Of a DNA stretch of 64,000 nucleotides, positions 17,788 through 27,523 are shown in pieces. The DNA is from Azonexus hydrophilus (GTDB taxonomy: Bacteria > Pseudomonadota > Gammaproteobacteria > Burkholderiales > Rhodocyclaceae): the NCBI RefSeq assembly GCF_905120355.1, contig NZ_CAJHOB010000007.1, forward strand, positions 112,808 to 176,807, in the 5' to 3' direction. Under the pieces are notes generated by a model. It ran no database searches and had not been told where the DNA came from. It saw only the letters and a program-made list of their open reading frames with translations. The position numbers and the translations under genes were made by a program. Position 1 is the stretch's first letter; each line of letters starts with the position of its first letter.

Positions 17788-19018
17788 ACGCAATCCCGAT
17801 CGAAGTCGTCGCCATTTCCTCAGCCTCCTTGCCGGCGGCAGCGTTCTGGCGGTTGCCGGCGCCTCGTTTGCCAGGCCGGCGCTCATCAACCCCTGCCGGG
17901 CTGCGATTCCGGTCGCACTCCTGGATAGCCCGTGGCTGCGTCAGGCCTGGGCGGGGATCGACCCGGCCGGCGTGTGGGACTGCCATGTACACCTTGCGGG
18001 GCTGGGCGATGGCGGCAGCGGCATCGAGATCGGGCCGCAACTGTCGACGCCCCTGAAGCCAGTGCATTACGCGCAGCGCCTGTTCTACATGAACGCCGGC
18101 TGCGCGCACGATGCGCCGGGTAAGGTGGATACCGCTTATGTGGCACGTCTGCTCAACCTGTGCGATGCGATGCCAGAAGGTTTCAAGGTCATGCTGTTCG
18201 CCTTCGCGCATTTTCATGATCCGGCCGGTCAGGCCCACCCCGAGCATTCAGCCTTTTACGTACCGAATGCCTGGGCGGCCAAACTGGCGCGAGAATTTCC
18301 GGCCCGCTTCGAGTGGGTGGCGTCACTGCACCCCTATCACGCCAGCGCAGTCGATGAACTGCAACAGGCCATCGCCGACGGCGCCTGTGCCGTCAAATGG
18401 CTACCGGCAGCGCAGGGCATGGACCCGGCCTCCGCGCAATGCGATGCCTTCTACCGCGTGCTGGCTGCTTCCGGCATCCCGCTCATCGTGCATTGTGGCG
18501 AGGAAAAAGCTGTGCAAGGCAGCGACACCCAGGCCTTCGGCAATCCGCTGCGCCTGCGGCGCGCGCTCGATGCCGGGGTGAAGATCGTCGTCGCACACTG
18601 CGCCTCGATGGGCAGCGATGTCGACGACGACGGCAGCACCCGCTCCAGTTTCGACCTGTTCCTCAAGGCAATGGCCGAGCCGCGCGCCCGCAACCTGCTC
18701 TACGGCGACATTTCCGCCATCACCCTGCGCAACCGCCAAGCGGCGGTCATCCGTACCCTGCTCCAGCGCACCGACCTGCATTCGCGCCTGCTTTACGGCT
18801 CCGACTACCCGCTACCGGGAATACTGCCGCTGATTTCCTCGGCCACGCTGGCCCGCACCGGCTTGCTGCCGAAGGCGGCTGTCGCCGATCTGAATGCGCT
18901 GCGCGAACACAACCCGCTGCTGTTCAATTTCGTGCAGAAACGCCTGTTGTCCTGGCAAGGCCATTTCTTCTCCGCAGCGGTGTTCGATACCCGCCGGATT
19001 TTTGCGCGCACCGGCTGA
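17777..19018 (+). CDS. Tat-exported amidohydrolase-family protein
   Basis: 413-residue protein with a twin-arginine signal (SRRHFLSLLAGG at residues 10-21, cleavage near the following Ala-rich stretch), so it should fold in the cytosol and act in the periplasm. The mature part is an Amidohydro_2-type TIM barrel: WDCHVHLAGLG (HxH metal ligands), VKWLPAAQGMDP, LIVHCGEEK, VVAHCASMGSD and YGSDYPLPG (metal Asp). Start chosen at ATG 17777 behind AAGGAG. Substrate unknown; its place between aas and lplT-plsC hints at lipid or envelope metabolism but this is only contextual. Confidence 0.8.
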   Translation: MSVERNPDRSRRHFLSLLAGGSVLAVAGASFARPALINPCRAAIPVALLDSPWLRQAWAGIDPAGVWDCHVHLAGLGDGGSGIEIGPQLSTPLKPVHYAQRLFYMNAGCAHDAPGKVDTAYVARLLNLCDAMPEGFKVMLFAFAHFHDPAGQAHPEHSAFYVPNAWAAKLAREFPARFEWVASLHPYHASAVDELQQAIADGACAVKWLPAAQGMDPASAQCDAFYRVLAASGIPLIVHCGEEKAVQGSDTQAFGNPLRLRRALDAGVKIVVAHCASMGSDVDDDGSTRSSFDLFLKAMAEPRARNLLYGDISAITLRNRQAAVIRTLLQRTDLHSRLLYGSDYPLPGILPLISSATLARTGLLPKAAVADLNALREHNPLLFNFVQKRLLSWQGHFFSAAVFDTRRIFARTG

Positions 19019-19097
19019 TGCTGCCCCCACTTTTACCGACAGAAGCCCGCCCGGGTGCTGCTGTCACCGGATCACTTTTCTGAAAGCCATAGCAACC

Positions 19098-20978
19098 ATG
19101 AGCGGTCAGTTTTCCCTTCTCAAGAACAAACGGTTCGCCCCGTTTTTCACCACGCAGTTTCTCGGCGCCTTCAACGACAACATGTTCAAGAACGCGCTGA
19201 TCGTGCTGCTCACTTTTCACACAGCACAGTGGACGACGCTGGCGCCGGAATTGCTCGCCAATCTGGCGGCGGGAATTTTCATCCTACCCTTCTTCCTGTT
19301 TTCCGCCACCGCCGGACAGCTGGCGGACAAGTACGACAAAGCAATGCTGGCCCGGCTGGTGAAAGTGCTGGAAATGCTCATCATGGGGGTTGCCGCTGCC
19401 GGCTTTTTCCTCACCAGCCTGACGACGCTGCTGGCGGCGCTGTTCCTGCTCGGGCTGCATTCGACCCTGTTCGGGCCGGTCAAATACGCCATCCTGCCGC
19501 AGCATCTGCACACTGATGAACTGGTCGGCGGCAATGCGCTGGTTGAAGCCGGTACGTTCGTGGCCATCCTGATCGGCACCCTGGCCGGCGGCCTGCTCGC
19601 CGGTTCGGTCACCTATCCCGCCTGGATCGCCGCCGGCGGTTTTGTGGTGGCGTTCGCGGGTTACCTCGCCAGCCGGGGCATTCCGGTGGCGCCACCGCCG
19701 GTGCCGGAGTTGAGGGTGAACCTCAACCCGTTCAGTGAAACCTGGCGCAATCTCTCCTTTGCCCGCCAGGAGCGCGCCGTATTTCTCTCCATCCTCGGGA
19801 TTTCCTGGTTCTGGCTGTACGGCGCGCTCTTTCTCGCGCAGTTCCCGGCGTACACCCGCAATGTCCTCGGCGGCGGAGAATTGATGGTCACGGTATTGCT
19901 CGCCACCTTTACGCTCGGCATCGGTGCCGGCTCCCTGCTGTGCGAGCGACTGTCCGGCAAGCAGGTGGAAATCGGGCTGGTGCCCTTCGGTTCGATTGGC
20001 CTGACGCTGTTCGGTCTCGATCTCTATTTTGCCTCGCCACTCGGCCTGGCCGGCAACGGCACACACGACACGCTGGCGCTGCTGAGTGTGGCGGCGGTCT
20101 GGCGGGTCCTGTTCGACCTTCTGCTGCTGGGCGTCTTCGGCGGTTTCTTCATCGTCCCGCTGTACGCGCTGGTACAGCTGCGCAGTGCGCCGGAGCAGCG
20201 GGCGCGCATCATCGCCGCCAACAACATCATGAACGCACTGTTCATGGTCGCCGGCGCACTGGGTGCAGCGGCACTACTCGGCGCCGGTCTTGCCATCCCG
20301 TCCCTGTTCGCGCTGGCAGCCCTGCTGAACGCTTTGGTGGCGATTTACATCTACACCCTGGTGCCGGAATTCCTGCTGCGCTTCATTGCCTGGCTGCTCG
20401 TCAAAACGGTGTACCGCCTGCGAATTCATGGCATCGACCAGGTACCCGAGGAAGGCGCGGCGCTGATCGTTGCCAATCATGTCAGTCTGGTTGATGCGGT
20501 CATTCTGATGGGCTGCTGCCGCCGTCCGATCCGCTTCGTGATGGATCACCGTATCTTCCGCCTGCCGTTGCTCGGCTTCGTGTTCCGCCACTGTGGCGCC
20601 ATTCCGATTGCCCCGGCCAAGGAGGACCCGGCGCTGATGGAGCGTGCCTTCGCCGAAATCGATGCCGCGCTGGCAGCCGGTGATCTGGTCGGCATTTTCC
20701 CGGAAGGCGGCATCACCCGCGACGGCGAGCTCCAGCCCTTCCGCCCGGGGGTGACGCGCATCCTGCAAGCGCGGCCGGTACCGGTGATTCCGATGGCCCT
20801 GTCCGGCCTGTGGGGAAGCTTCTTCTCACGCATAGATGGCGCTGCGATGAAAAAACCCTTCCGCCGCGGGCTGTTCTCAGCGGTCGATCTGCGTGTCGGG
20901 CCCCCAGTCGCCTCCAGTGCCGCCACGCCGGAGCACCTGCACGCCGAAGTACTGCGCTTGCGTGGCGAACGGCGATAA
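19098..20978 (+). CDS. LplT-like MFS transporter fused to PlsC acyltransferase
   Basis: 626-residue fusion. Residues 1 to about 410 form a 12-helix major-facilitator domain like the lysophospholipid flippase LplT (KNKRFAPFFTTQFLGAFNDN at the start). Residues about 430-626 are a second PlsC acyltransferase with NHVSLVDA (HxxxxD) and FPEGGITRDGE. Start chosen at ATG 19098; the frame upstream runs through the amidohydrolase gene. With Aas it could import lysophospholipids and re-acylate them. Many bacteria fuse all three domains (MFS-PlsC-ligase) in one chain; here the cluster has two chains, each with its own PlsC. Confidence 0.88.
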   Translation: MSGQFSLLKNKRFAPFFTTQFLGAFNDNMFKNALIVLLTFHTAQWTTLAPELLANLAAGIFILPFFLFSATAGQLADKYDKAMLARLVKVLEMLIMGVAAAGFFLTSLTTLLAALFLLGLHSTLFGPVKYAILPQHLHTDELVGGNALVEAGTFVAILIGTLAGGLLAGSVTYPAWIAAGGFVVAFAGYLASRGIPVAPPPVPELRVNLNPFSETWRNLSFARQERAVFLSILGISWFWLYGALFLAQFPAYTRNVLGGGELMVTVLLATFTLGIGAGSLLCERLSGKQVEIGLVPFGSIGLTLFGLDLYFASPLGLAGNGTHDTLALLSVAAVWRVLFDLLLLGVFGGFFIVPLYALVQLRSAPEQRARIIAANNIMNALFMVAGALGAAALLGAGLAIPSLFALAALLNALVAIYIYTLVPEFLLRFIAWLLVKTVYRLRIHGIDQVPEEGAALIVANHVSLVDAVILMGCCRRPIRFVMDHRIFRLPLLGFVFRHCGAIPIAPAKEDPALMERAFAEIDAALAAGDLVGIFPEGGITRDGELQPFRPGVTRILQARPVPVIPMALSGLWGSFFSRIDGAAMKKPFRRGLFSAVDLRVGPPVASSAATPEHLHAEVLRLRGERR

Positions 20979-21007
20979 GGCGGCTGCCGACCCCGGCGGG
21001 CCTTTTC

Positions 21008-21685
21008 TCAACCGGTCAGCCCGCCGTCCTTCAGTTCCACCTGCCGCATGGCACGGGCGGCCAGGTCGCGGTCGTGCGTGACCATCACCAGACTCGCTCC
21101 CTGACGCTCGACGTGTTCAAGCAGCAGGTCAAAAACCACCCCGGCGGTCTGGCTGTCGAGATTGCCGGTCGGCTCGTCGGCAAGGATGCAGGCCGGACGG
21201 CTGACCAGGGCACGCGCGATGGCCGCCCGCTGGCGCTCGCCACCGGAAAGCTCGCCCGGACGGTGTGCCAGCCGATGCCCCAAACCGACCGCAACCAGCG
21301 CTTGTGCTGCTTCGGCCAGCGCCGCCGCACGTTCCTGGCGGCGGATGAGCAACGGCATGGCCACATTTTCCTGCGCTGAGAATTCCGGCAACAGGTGATG
21401 GAACTGGTAGACAAAACCCAGATGCTGATTGCGCCAGTCTCCCCGTGTTGCTTCCGACAAATCGGCGAGCGGCTGCCCCTGAATCAGTACCTGTCCGGAA
21501 CTGGGCGCATCCAGCCCGCCCAGCAAATGCAGCAAGGTGCTCTTGCCGGAACCTGAGGCGCCGACGATGGCCAGCGTCGTCCCGGCAGCAATGCCGAGAT
21601 TGATGTCGTGCAGGACCGGCACCTCCAGGCCGCCCCCCTGAAACACCTTGCCCAGCGCACGGGCTTCAAGAATGAACTCACTCAT
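21008..21685 (-). CDS. lolD: Lipoprotein-releasing ABC transporter ATPase LolD
   Basis: 225-residue ATPase of the LolCDE complex that extracts outer-membrane lipoproteins from the inner membrane. Walker [10 protein letters not shown] near residue 43, Q-loop [19 protein letters not shown], signature [15 protein letters not shown], Walker [12 protein letters not shown] and the His switch VTHD. It overlaps the 3' end of the permease gene by eight bases and is downstream of it, as in other bacteria. Confidence 0.95.
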   Translation of the reverse strand: MSEFILEARALGKVFQGGGLEVPVLHDINLGIAAGTTLAIVGASGSGKSTLLHLLGGLDAPSSGQVLIQGQPLADLSEATRGDWRNQHLGFVYQFHHLLPEFSAQENVAMPLLIRRQERAAALAEAAQALVAVGLGHRLAHRPGELSGGERQRAAIARALVSRPACILADEPTGNLDSQTAGVVFDLLLEHVERQGASLVMVTHDRDLAARAMRQVELKDGGLTG

Positions 21686-22925
21686 AGCGCAACGCCTCCG
21701 CCGGATTCACCCGTGCCGCCCGCCAGCTGGGATACAGCGTCGCCAGCAGCGACAGCACGAAGGCGATCAGGGTCACGCCCCAGACATCGCTCCAGAGCAG
21801 CTCGGAGGGCAGATCGGAAATGTAATAGACATCCTTGGCCAGGAACTGGATCCCCAGCAGGCGCTCCAGCGCCGGCACCACGACATCGATGTTGAGGGCC
21901 AGGGCAATGCCGCCGGCCACCCCCAGCACCAGCCCGATGCAACCGACCAAAGCCCCCTGAATCATGAACACCGCCATGATCGAGCGCGGCCGCGCGCCCA
22001 GCGTGCGCAGGATGGCAATATCGGCCTGTTTGTCGGTCACCGCCATGACCAGGGTGGACACCAGATTGAATGCCGCCACCGCCACAATCAGCGACAGGAT
22101 GATGAACATCATCGTCTTCTCGATCTGCACCGCCCGGAAGAAATTGGCGTGACTCTTGGTCCAGTCGTGCAGATAGGCATCGGCATTGATGGTCGCGGCC
22201 AGTTCGCGCGCGATACGCGGCGCCGCGAACAGGTCATCGACCTTCAGCCGCACCCCGCTCACCGTTTCGCCCATTTGGTACAGGCGCTGCGCATCCTGCA
22301 GATTGATCAGGGCGAGGCCGGCATCGTATTCATACATGCCGACTTCAAAAATGCCGACCACCGTGAAGGAGCGCACCCGTGGCACCACGCCGGCCGGTGT
22401 CACGCTGCCCTGCGGTGCGATCAAGGTCAGTTTGTCGCCGACATAGACCTTCAGGGAACGTGCCAGATCGGCCCCGAGCACCACGCCAAAACGCCCCGGC
22501 TGCAAGGCATCCAGGCTGCCGCTGGTGATGCTTTTACGAAAATCGGCGACCCCGTCTTCCAGCTCCGGTTCGATGCCACGGATCAGCGCCCCCTTCACGC
22601 CGCCATCCACCGAGAACATCCCCTGCGACTGCACGAACGGCGCGGCCTTCAGCACTTCCGGGTGTTTCATGGCCTGCTCCGCCAGCGCAGGCCAGTCATG
22701 CAAACCGCCATCGATGCCGGTAATCTGGATATGCGAGGCCACCCCGAGAATGCGCGTCCGCAGCTCTTTCTGGAAACCGTTCATCACCGACAGCACCACG
22801 ATCAGCGCCGCCACCCCGAGGCCGATGCCGGCCATTGAAATCAACGAAATGAAGGAAATGAAGTGGTTGCGCCGCTTGGCCCGCGTGTAGCGCAGGCCGA
22901 TCAGAATTTCATAGGGCAATGACAT
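21678..22925 (-). CDS. lolC: Lipoprotein-releasing ABC transporter permease LolC/E
   Basis: 415-residue permease with an N-terminal membrane helix ([20 protein letters not shown]), a large periplasmic domain, and three C-terminal helices of the FtsX type. ATG 22925 ([19 protein letters not shown]) matches family N-termini, and the longer open frame upstream is not used. Only one permease is encoded, so it probably homodimerises (LolF-like) rather than forming a LolC/LolE pair; this is inferred from the gene count here. Confidence 0.92.
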   Translation of the reverse strand: MSLPYEILIGLRYTRAKRRNHFISFISLISMAGIGLGVAALIVVLSVMNGFQKELRTRILGVASHIQITGIDGGLHDWPALAEQAMKHPEVLKAAPFVQSQGMFSVDGGVKGALIRGIEPELEDGVADFRKSITSGSLDALQPGRFGVVLGADLARSLKVYVGDKLTLIAPQGSVTPAGVVPRVRSFTVVGIFEVGMYEYDAGLALINLQDAQRLYQMGETVSGVRLKVDDLFAAPRIARELAATINADAYLHDWTKSHANFFRAVQIEKTMMFIILSLIVAVAAFNLVSTLVMAVTDKQADIAILRTLGARPRSIMAVFMIQGALVGCIGLVLGVAGGIALALNIDVVVPALERLLGIQFLAKDVYYISDLPSELLWSDVWGVTLIAFVLSLLATLYPSWRAARVNPAEALRYE

Positions 22926-23057
22926 GGAAGAAGCCGGGGCAGCAAAAGCCGCTATGGTACATGCTCCGGGCCGGGCCAATGCACATTCCCGGAGAGGCAG
23001 GGCAAGCCTGCGGGGGGCGATGGTAGACTGCGCCCTTTGTTTTTCTCCCCTTTCCCC

Positions 23058-24098
23058 GTGCACCTGACGCTACTCGTTCCCGAACTGATCTGGCCCGAAC
23101 CGGGCGATGCGCTGACGCTGGCGCAGTTGCCGGCGGAGCATTTCTCCTGGCTGACGGGCCGCGCCAGTTTCCAATTGCAGCCTGCCAGCGCACACGAAGC
23201 CTGTCTGCTGGCACTCTGCCAGGCCGCCGGCCGGAACATGGCCCAGCTACGCGGCCTGGGCGAACGCTCCGCCCTGTCGCTGGGCGCAAACACCCTCTGC
23301 GCCGACCCGGTGCACCTGCGCTTTCACCAGGAACGCATTGTCCTTGCTGATGCGGGCGCCTTTCCGCTCGACGAATCCGAGGCAAGCGCTCTGCTGGCCG
23401 CCCTGAACGACGAATTTTCCGCCCTCGGCCGTTTTCACCTGGGCGATGCCCGGCGCTGGTATCTGGAATTGCATGCGCCGCTCCCACATGCCGCCGCCCC
23501 CCTGTCCCGCGTCGCGGGCCGCCGCCTGGATGGCGAAATCGACAACAAGACCACCCCGCTCTACCGCTGGTTGAACGAGGTGCAGATGTTCCTCCACCAG
23601 CATCCGGTCAATGTTGCCCGCAGCGGACGCGGCGAACCCGCCATCAACAGCCTGTGGCTGTGGGGTGAAGGTCATGCCGCCCCCTGCACCCTCCCGTTCG
23701 ACGCCATCTATGCCGACGACCCGCTGGCACGCGGCCTGGCTGCGGCGGCGGGCCTGACTGCCGAAAATCTGCCGCACAGCGCCGACACCGTACTCGCCAG
23801 CAGCAGACAACGCCCTCTGGTGCACCTCGACTCGCTGCTGCCCGGCGTGCTGTACGAAAACCCGGAAGGCTGGCAGCAAGCCTTCGCCGCACTGGAAAAC
23901 GCCTGGTTTGCCCCCTTGCGCCAGCAACTCGGAAAAACCCTGCGCCGTCTCGATTTGGTTGCCCCCACCGTGTACGGCACCCTGCACTGGTCGCTCACAG
24001 GCAGCGCCCGCTGGCACTTCTGGCAACGGGGCCGCAGCCCGCAACAGCTGGCCCTAGCCCTCGCCGGCCCCGCCACCCCACAAGGAATGACACCGTGA
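23058..24098 (+). CDS. RpfE-type conserved protein
   Basis: 346-residue cytosolic protein without a signal peptide. It resembles the RpfE-type proteins encoded next to recJ in Xanthomonas and many Betaproteobacteria, which are often mis-annotated as phosphoglycerate mutases; no catalytic motif of that enzyme is evident. Conserved-looking stretches are WYLELHAPLP, NEVQMFLHQHPVN and NSLWLWGEG. GTG 23058 is preferred over an in-frame TTG at 23037. The stop overlaps the recJ GTG start (GTGA), so the two are coupled. Function unknown. Confidence 0.75.
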   Translation: MHLTLLVPELIWPEPGDALTLAQLPAEHFSWLTGRASFQLQPASAHEACLLALCQAAGRNMAQLRGLGERSALSLGANTLCADPVHLRFHQERIVLADAGAFPLDESEASALLAALNDEFSALGRFHLGDARRWYLELHAPLPHAAAPLSRVAGRRLDGEIDNKTTPLYRWLNEVQMFLHQHPVNVARSGRGEPAINSLWLWGEGHAAPCTLPFDAIYADDPLARGLAAAAGLTAENLPHSADTVLASSRQRPLVHLDSLLPGVLYENPEGWQQAFAALENAWFAPLRQQLGKTLRRLDLVAPTVYGTLHWSLTGSARWHFWQRGRSPQQLALALAGPATPQGMTP

Positions 24099-25783
24099 CC
24101 CGCATCACCACTCGCACTGCGCCAGCCCGCAGCGCCTGGCAACTGGAACAACAAGGGGTGCATCCCCTGCTGGCGCGGCTCTATGCAGCCCGTGGCGTCA
24201 GTGACCGGAAGGAACTCGACTACGACCTGAAAGGATTGCTGCCGCCGCTCAGTCTCACCCATGCCGGCGACGCAGCCGTACTGCTTGCTGACGCCATCGA
24301 AGCGGAAGCCCAGCTGCTCATCATCGGCGACTATGACTGCGATGGCGCTACCGCCACGGCCGTCGGCATCCGTGCCCTGCGCGCCCTCGGCGCCCAGGTC
24401 GATTTCCTGCTGCCCGACCGGTTCAAACTCGGCTACGGCCTCTCCCCTGCCATCGTCGATCTGGCCGCCGAACAGGCACCGGACCTCATCATCACGGTCG
24501 ATAACGGCATCGCCAGCCTGGATGGTGTCGCCCGGGCCCAGGCGCTGGGTATCGCCACCCTGATTACCGACCACCACCTGCCGGGCGACGAATTGCCCGC
24601 CGCCGACTGCATCGTCAACCCCAACCAACCGGGCTGCAGCTTCGCCTCGAAGAACCTGGCCGGGGTCGGCGTGCTGTTCTACGTCATGCTGGCGCTGCGC
24701 GCCGAACTGCGCCAGCGCGGTTATTTCCACGACCGCCCGGAACCCAATTTTGCCGATCTGCTCGACCTGGTTGCCCTGGGCACGGTCGCCGACGTGGTCA
24801 AACTCGACCGCAACAATCGCATTCTGGTCAGCCAGGGACTGCAGCGCATCCGCGCCGGCCGCCTGCAACCGGGATTGGCGGCACTGTTCAAGGCCGCTGG
24901 CCGCGATCCGAAACGCGCCACCACCTTCGATCTGGGCTTTACCCTGGGACCGCGCCTGAATGCCGCCGGCCGACTTGCCGACATGCGTCTGGGCGTCGAG
25001 TGCCTGATCACCAACGACCCGGCCCGGGCTCTCAACATTGCCCAAGAACTCAACGCACTCAACGTGGCCCGGCGGGAAATCGAGGCTGACATGCAGGCGC
25101 AGGCCCTGACCCTGCTTGAGGCCATGGACGTCAACGATGCCGCGCCCGGCGTCGCCCTGTTCGACGCCAGCTGGCACGAAGGCGTGGTTGGCATCCTCGC
25201 TTCGCGCATCAAGGAAAAGCTGCATCGCCCGGTCTTCGCCTTCGCCCCCGGCGAGGGCGGCGTCATCAAAGGCTCCGGCCGCTCCATCCCCGGGCTGCAC
25301 CTGCGCGACGCCCTGGACCTGATGAGCAAGCGCGCCCCCGACCTCCTGCTGCGCTTCGGCGGCCACGCCATGGCTGCCGGTACCACACTGAAGGCTGCGG
25401 ACTTCCCCCGTTTCCAGAGCCTGTTCGCCGAGGTCGCCGGAGAACTCCTGACCCCCGCCGATCTCACCCGTAGCCTGGAAACCGATGGCCCCCTCGAAAC
25501 CGGCTACGTCAACCTGGAAACGGCGCACCTGCTGCAGAACGAAATCTGGGGCCAAGGTTTCCCCGCACCGCTGTTCGTTGACGATTTCGACGTCGAACAA
25601 CAACGCATCCTCAAGGAAAAACACCTCAAACTGCAGCTACGCAAAGGTAATCAGCGTTTCGAGGCCATCCAGTTCAATTTCAGCCAGCAACCGGAAGCTC
25701 GCACACGCGCGGTGTTTCAGGTCCAGATCAACGAATACCAGGGCGTTGAAAATCCGCAGCTGCGCATCGAGTACCTAGAGTAA
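24095..25783 (+). CDS. recJ: Single-stranded-DNA exonuclease RecJ
   Basis: 562-residue 5'-3' exonuclease of recombination and mismatch repair. DHH-family motifs are visible: IIGDYDCDGATATAVG near residue 78, TVDNGIAS, TDHHLPG near residue 155, and the DHHA1 region with SGRSIPGLHLRDAL and GGHAMAAG; a C-terminal OB-like domain follows. It starts at GTG 24095 overlapping the upstream gene. A bidirectional hairpin follows the stop. Confidence 0.96.
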   Translation: MTRITTRTAPARSAWQLEQQGVHPLLARLYAARGVSDRKELDYDLKGLLPPLSLTHAGDAAVLLADAIEAEAQLLIIGDYDCDGATATAVGIRALRALGAQVDFLLPDRFKLGYGLSPAIVDLAAEQAPDLIITVDNGIASLDGVARAQALGIATLITDHHLPGDELPAADCIVNPNQPGCSFASKNLAGVGVLFYVMLALRAELRQRGYFHDRPEPNFADLLDLVALGTVADVVKLDRNNRILVSQGLQRIRAGRLQPGLAALFKAAGRDPKRATTFDLGFTLGPRLNAAGRLADMRLGVECLITNDPARALNIAQELNALNVARREIEADMQAQALTLLEAMDVNDAAPGVALFDASWHEGVVGILASRIKEKLHRPVFAFAPGEGGVIKGSGRSIPGLHLRDALDLMSKRAPDLLLRFGGHAMAAGTTLKAADFPRFQSLFAEVAGELLTPADLTRSLETDGPLETGYVNLETAHLLQNEIWGQGFPAPLFVDDFDVEQQRILKEKHLKLQLRKGNQRFEAIQFNFSQQPEARTRAVFQVQINEYQGVENPQLRIEYLE

Positions 25784-25784
25784 A

Positions 25785-25812
25785 AAACCCCGTGGCAACT
25801 GCCACGGGGTTT
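25785..25812. terminator. Bidirectional terminator between recJ and adh
   Basis: Perfect 12-bp stem (25785-25796 with 25801-25812, loop of four). The T run is longer on the minus strand, favouring termination of the alcohol dehydrogenase gene, with weaker termination of recJ. Confidence 0.85.
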
Positions 25813-25852
25813 GCGCCATGTGCCGCCATGTGCCGACGGGCGGCAGCAAGAC

Positions 25853-26947
25853 TTACGGCTTGATCGCGATCTTCAGCACGCCATCGCGCTGATTGGCAAA
25901 CAAGTCATAGGCGGCGACGATGTCGTCCAGTTTGTACTGATGGGTGACCAGCACGCCCAGATCGAGCCGTTCGGCCGCAATCACGTTCATCAACCGGCGC
26001 ATGCGCTCCTTGCCGCCGGGGCAGAGGGCCGTGCGAATGGTATGGTCGCCCAGTCCGGCGGCAAAATTGGCCATCGGAATCTTCAGGTCTTCCGAGTACA
26101 CGCCCAGGCTGGACAGGGTACCGCCCGGTTTCAACACCTGCAGCGCCTGGTTCCAGGTCGCTTGCGTCCCGAGCGCTTCGATGGCGCTGTCGGCACCGCG
26201 CCCGCCCGTCAGTTTCATGACTTCGGACACCACGTCGCAGTTACGGAAATTGAGCGTCACATCGGCGCCCATCACCTTGGAAATGCCCAGACGGTGATCA
26301 TTGCCATCGACCGCAATAATGGTGGTGGCCCCCAGCAGGCGTGCCCCGGCGGTGGCACACAGGCCAATCGGCCCCTGCGCAAAGACGACCACGGTATCAC
26401 CGATCTTGATATTGGCGTTTTCCGCTCCCTTGAAACCGGTGGACATGATGTCCGGACACATCAGCACCTGCTCGTCCGTCAACCCATCGGGAATCGGCGC
26501 CAGGTTGGCCTGTGCATCCGGCACCAGCACGTATTCCGCCTGGGTGCCATCGATCAGGTTGCCAAAGCGCCAGCCGGCAGTCGCCTTGTAACCGTGGCAG
26601 GCACACTTCCCGCTTGGGATCAGGTAGCTACCATCCTGCGAAGGAAAACCATCCTGCGCTGCATAACTGTTGAAATTGGGACAGATCGCACCAGCAATGA
26701 CCCGCTGTCCCTCCTGGTAGCCTTGGACAGCGCTGCCCAGTTTCTCGATCACGCCAACCGGTTCGTGACCCACGGTCAGACCGGGAACGACCGGATATTC
26801 GCCCTTCAGGATATGTACGTCGGTCCCGCAGATGGTGGTGGTCGTAATCCGGATCAGCGCATCATTCGGTCCGACATCCGGGATTTTCTTGTCCGCCAGT
26901 TCGATTCGACCCGGGGCGACAAAAACGGCTGCTTGCATCATGCTCAT
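25853..26947 (-). CDS. Zinc-dependent alcohol dehydrogenase family protein
   Basis: 364-residue medium-chain dehydrogenase. Catalytic zinc ligands are seen in ICGTDVHILKGEYP (Cys) and GLTVGHEPVG (His-Glu); the Rossmann dinucleotide segment is near residue 175 (VVVFAQGPIGLCATAGARLLGA). It resembles the secondary-alcohol (isopropanol-type) dehydrogenases and lacks the usual four-Cys structural zinc lobe pattern. AAAGGAG precedes the ATG. A TATACT -10-like box with no clear -35 lies upstream. Substrate and cofactor preference are not certain. Confidence 0.85.
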   Translation of the reverse strand: MSMMQAAVFVAPGRIELADKKIPDVGPNDALIRITTTTICGTDVHILKGEYPVVPGLTVGHEPVGVIEKLGSAVQGYQEGQRVIAGAICPNFNSYAAQDGFPSQDGSYLIPSGKCACHGYKATAGWRFGNLIDGTQAEYVLVPDAQANLAPIPDGLTDEQVLMCPDIMSTGFKGAENANIKIGDTVVVFAQGPIGLCATAGARLLGATTIIAVDGNDHRLGISKVMGADVTLNFRNCDVVSEVMKLTGGRGADSAIEALGTQATWNQALQVLKPGGTLSSLGVYSEDLKIPMANFAAGLGDHTIRTALCPGGKERMRRLMNVIAAERLDLGVLVTHQYKLDDIVAAYDLFANQRDGVLKIAIKP

Positions 26948-27054
26948 GAGCGTCTCCTTTTGCTTTGCATCAAGTTACGTGTGAGTGCTGCGACAACGCA
27001 GGGCCAGTATAGGCCAGGCCAGACAGAATCTCCTCCTGTACATTCTTCTGGACA

Positions 27055-27077
27055 AAAAAAGCCCGGCGATGCCGGGC
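27055..27077 (-). terminator. Terminator in repeat copy A
   Basis: Stem 27061-27067 with 27071-27077 and a T run on the minus strand. A duplicate of the phaB terminator, now placed to end the toxin-antitoxin operon. Confidence 0.8.
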
Positions 27078-27136
27078 TCTTGAAGATCCATGCGTACCGT
27101 GCGGACACGGCACCTGATCCTCAGCTTACTGGTAGT
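27055..27136. repeat. 82-bp direct repeat, copy A (phaB 3'-end duplicate)
   Basis: Identical to 27911-27992 at 80 of 82 positions (differences at 27068 and 27123). It duplicates the last codons, stop and terminator of phaB without the rest of the gene, and lies on the far side of the toxin-antitoxin pair. Confidence 0.95.
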
Positions 27137-27208
27137 GCCGCAATGGTCTTGAGTTTTTGCCATCAGACAAGCTACTCACTGGGCTACTCGTTTGTGCAGT
27201 GCTAGACC

Positions 27209-27523
27209 TCAAACCGCTGCCAGTCGATCAACGGTATCAGGGAATTTCTCGACCAGACGAATCAGCAGGGAAGCCTGGGCATTCGGCTTGGCCCGGCCTT
27301 GCTCCCAGTTCTCCAGCGTCCGTGGATTGGTGCGCAGGTAGCCCGCAAATACCGGACGCGACAGATGCAGACGCTCACGCAACATCACCAGTTCCTCGGC
27401 CGTAACCTCCGGCGACGGACGAGCCTCGACTTTGTGCGTGCGCAGCGTCTGCTTGCCGGCGCGCTCGTCCGCCAAGGCATCAAAGCCCTCGGCAATCTCT
27501 GCAAACAGGTTCCGCTTTTTCAT
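27209..27523 (-). CDS. Helix-turn-helix antitoxin
   Basis: 104-residue protein with an acidic/basic N-terminal region that would bind toxin and a C-terminal HTH of the HigA/XRE type (LRERLHLSRPVFAGYL and RTLENWEQGR). ATG 27523 overlaps the toxin stop (ATGA); longer in-frame extension upstream would run inside the toxin gene. Expected to neutralise the toxin and repress the operon. Toxin-before-antitoxin order is typical of HigBA. Confidence 0.87.
   Translation of the reverse strand: MKKRNLFAEIAEGFDALADERAGKQTLRTHKVEARPSPEVTAEELVMLRERLHLSRPVFAGYLRTNPRTLENWEQGRAKPNAQASLLIRLVEKFPDTVDRLAAV

Noticed and set aside
18894..19097. N-terminal extension of the LplT-PlsC frame
   Set aside because: It overlaps the amidohydrolase coding sequence in another frame; family N-terminus begins at ATG 19098.
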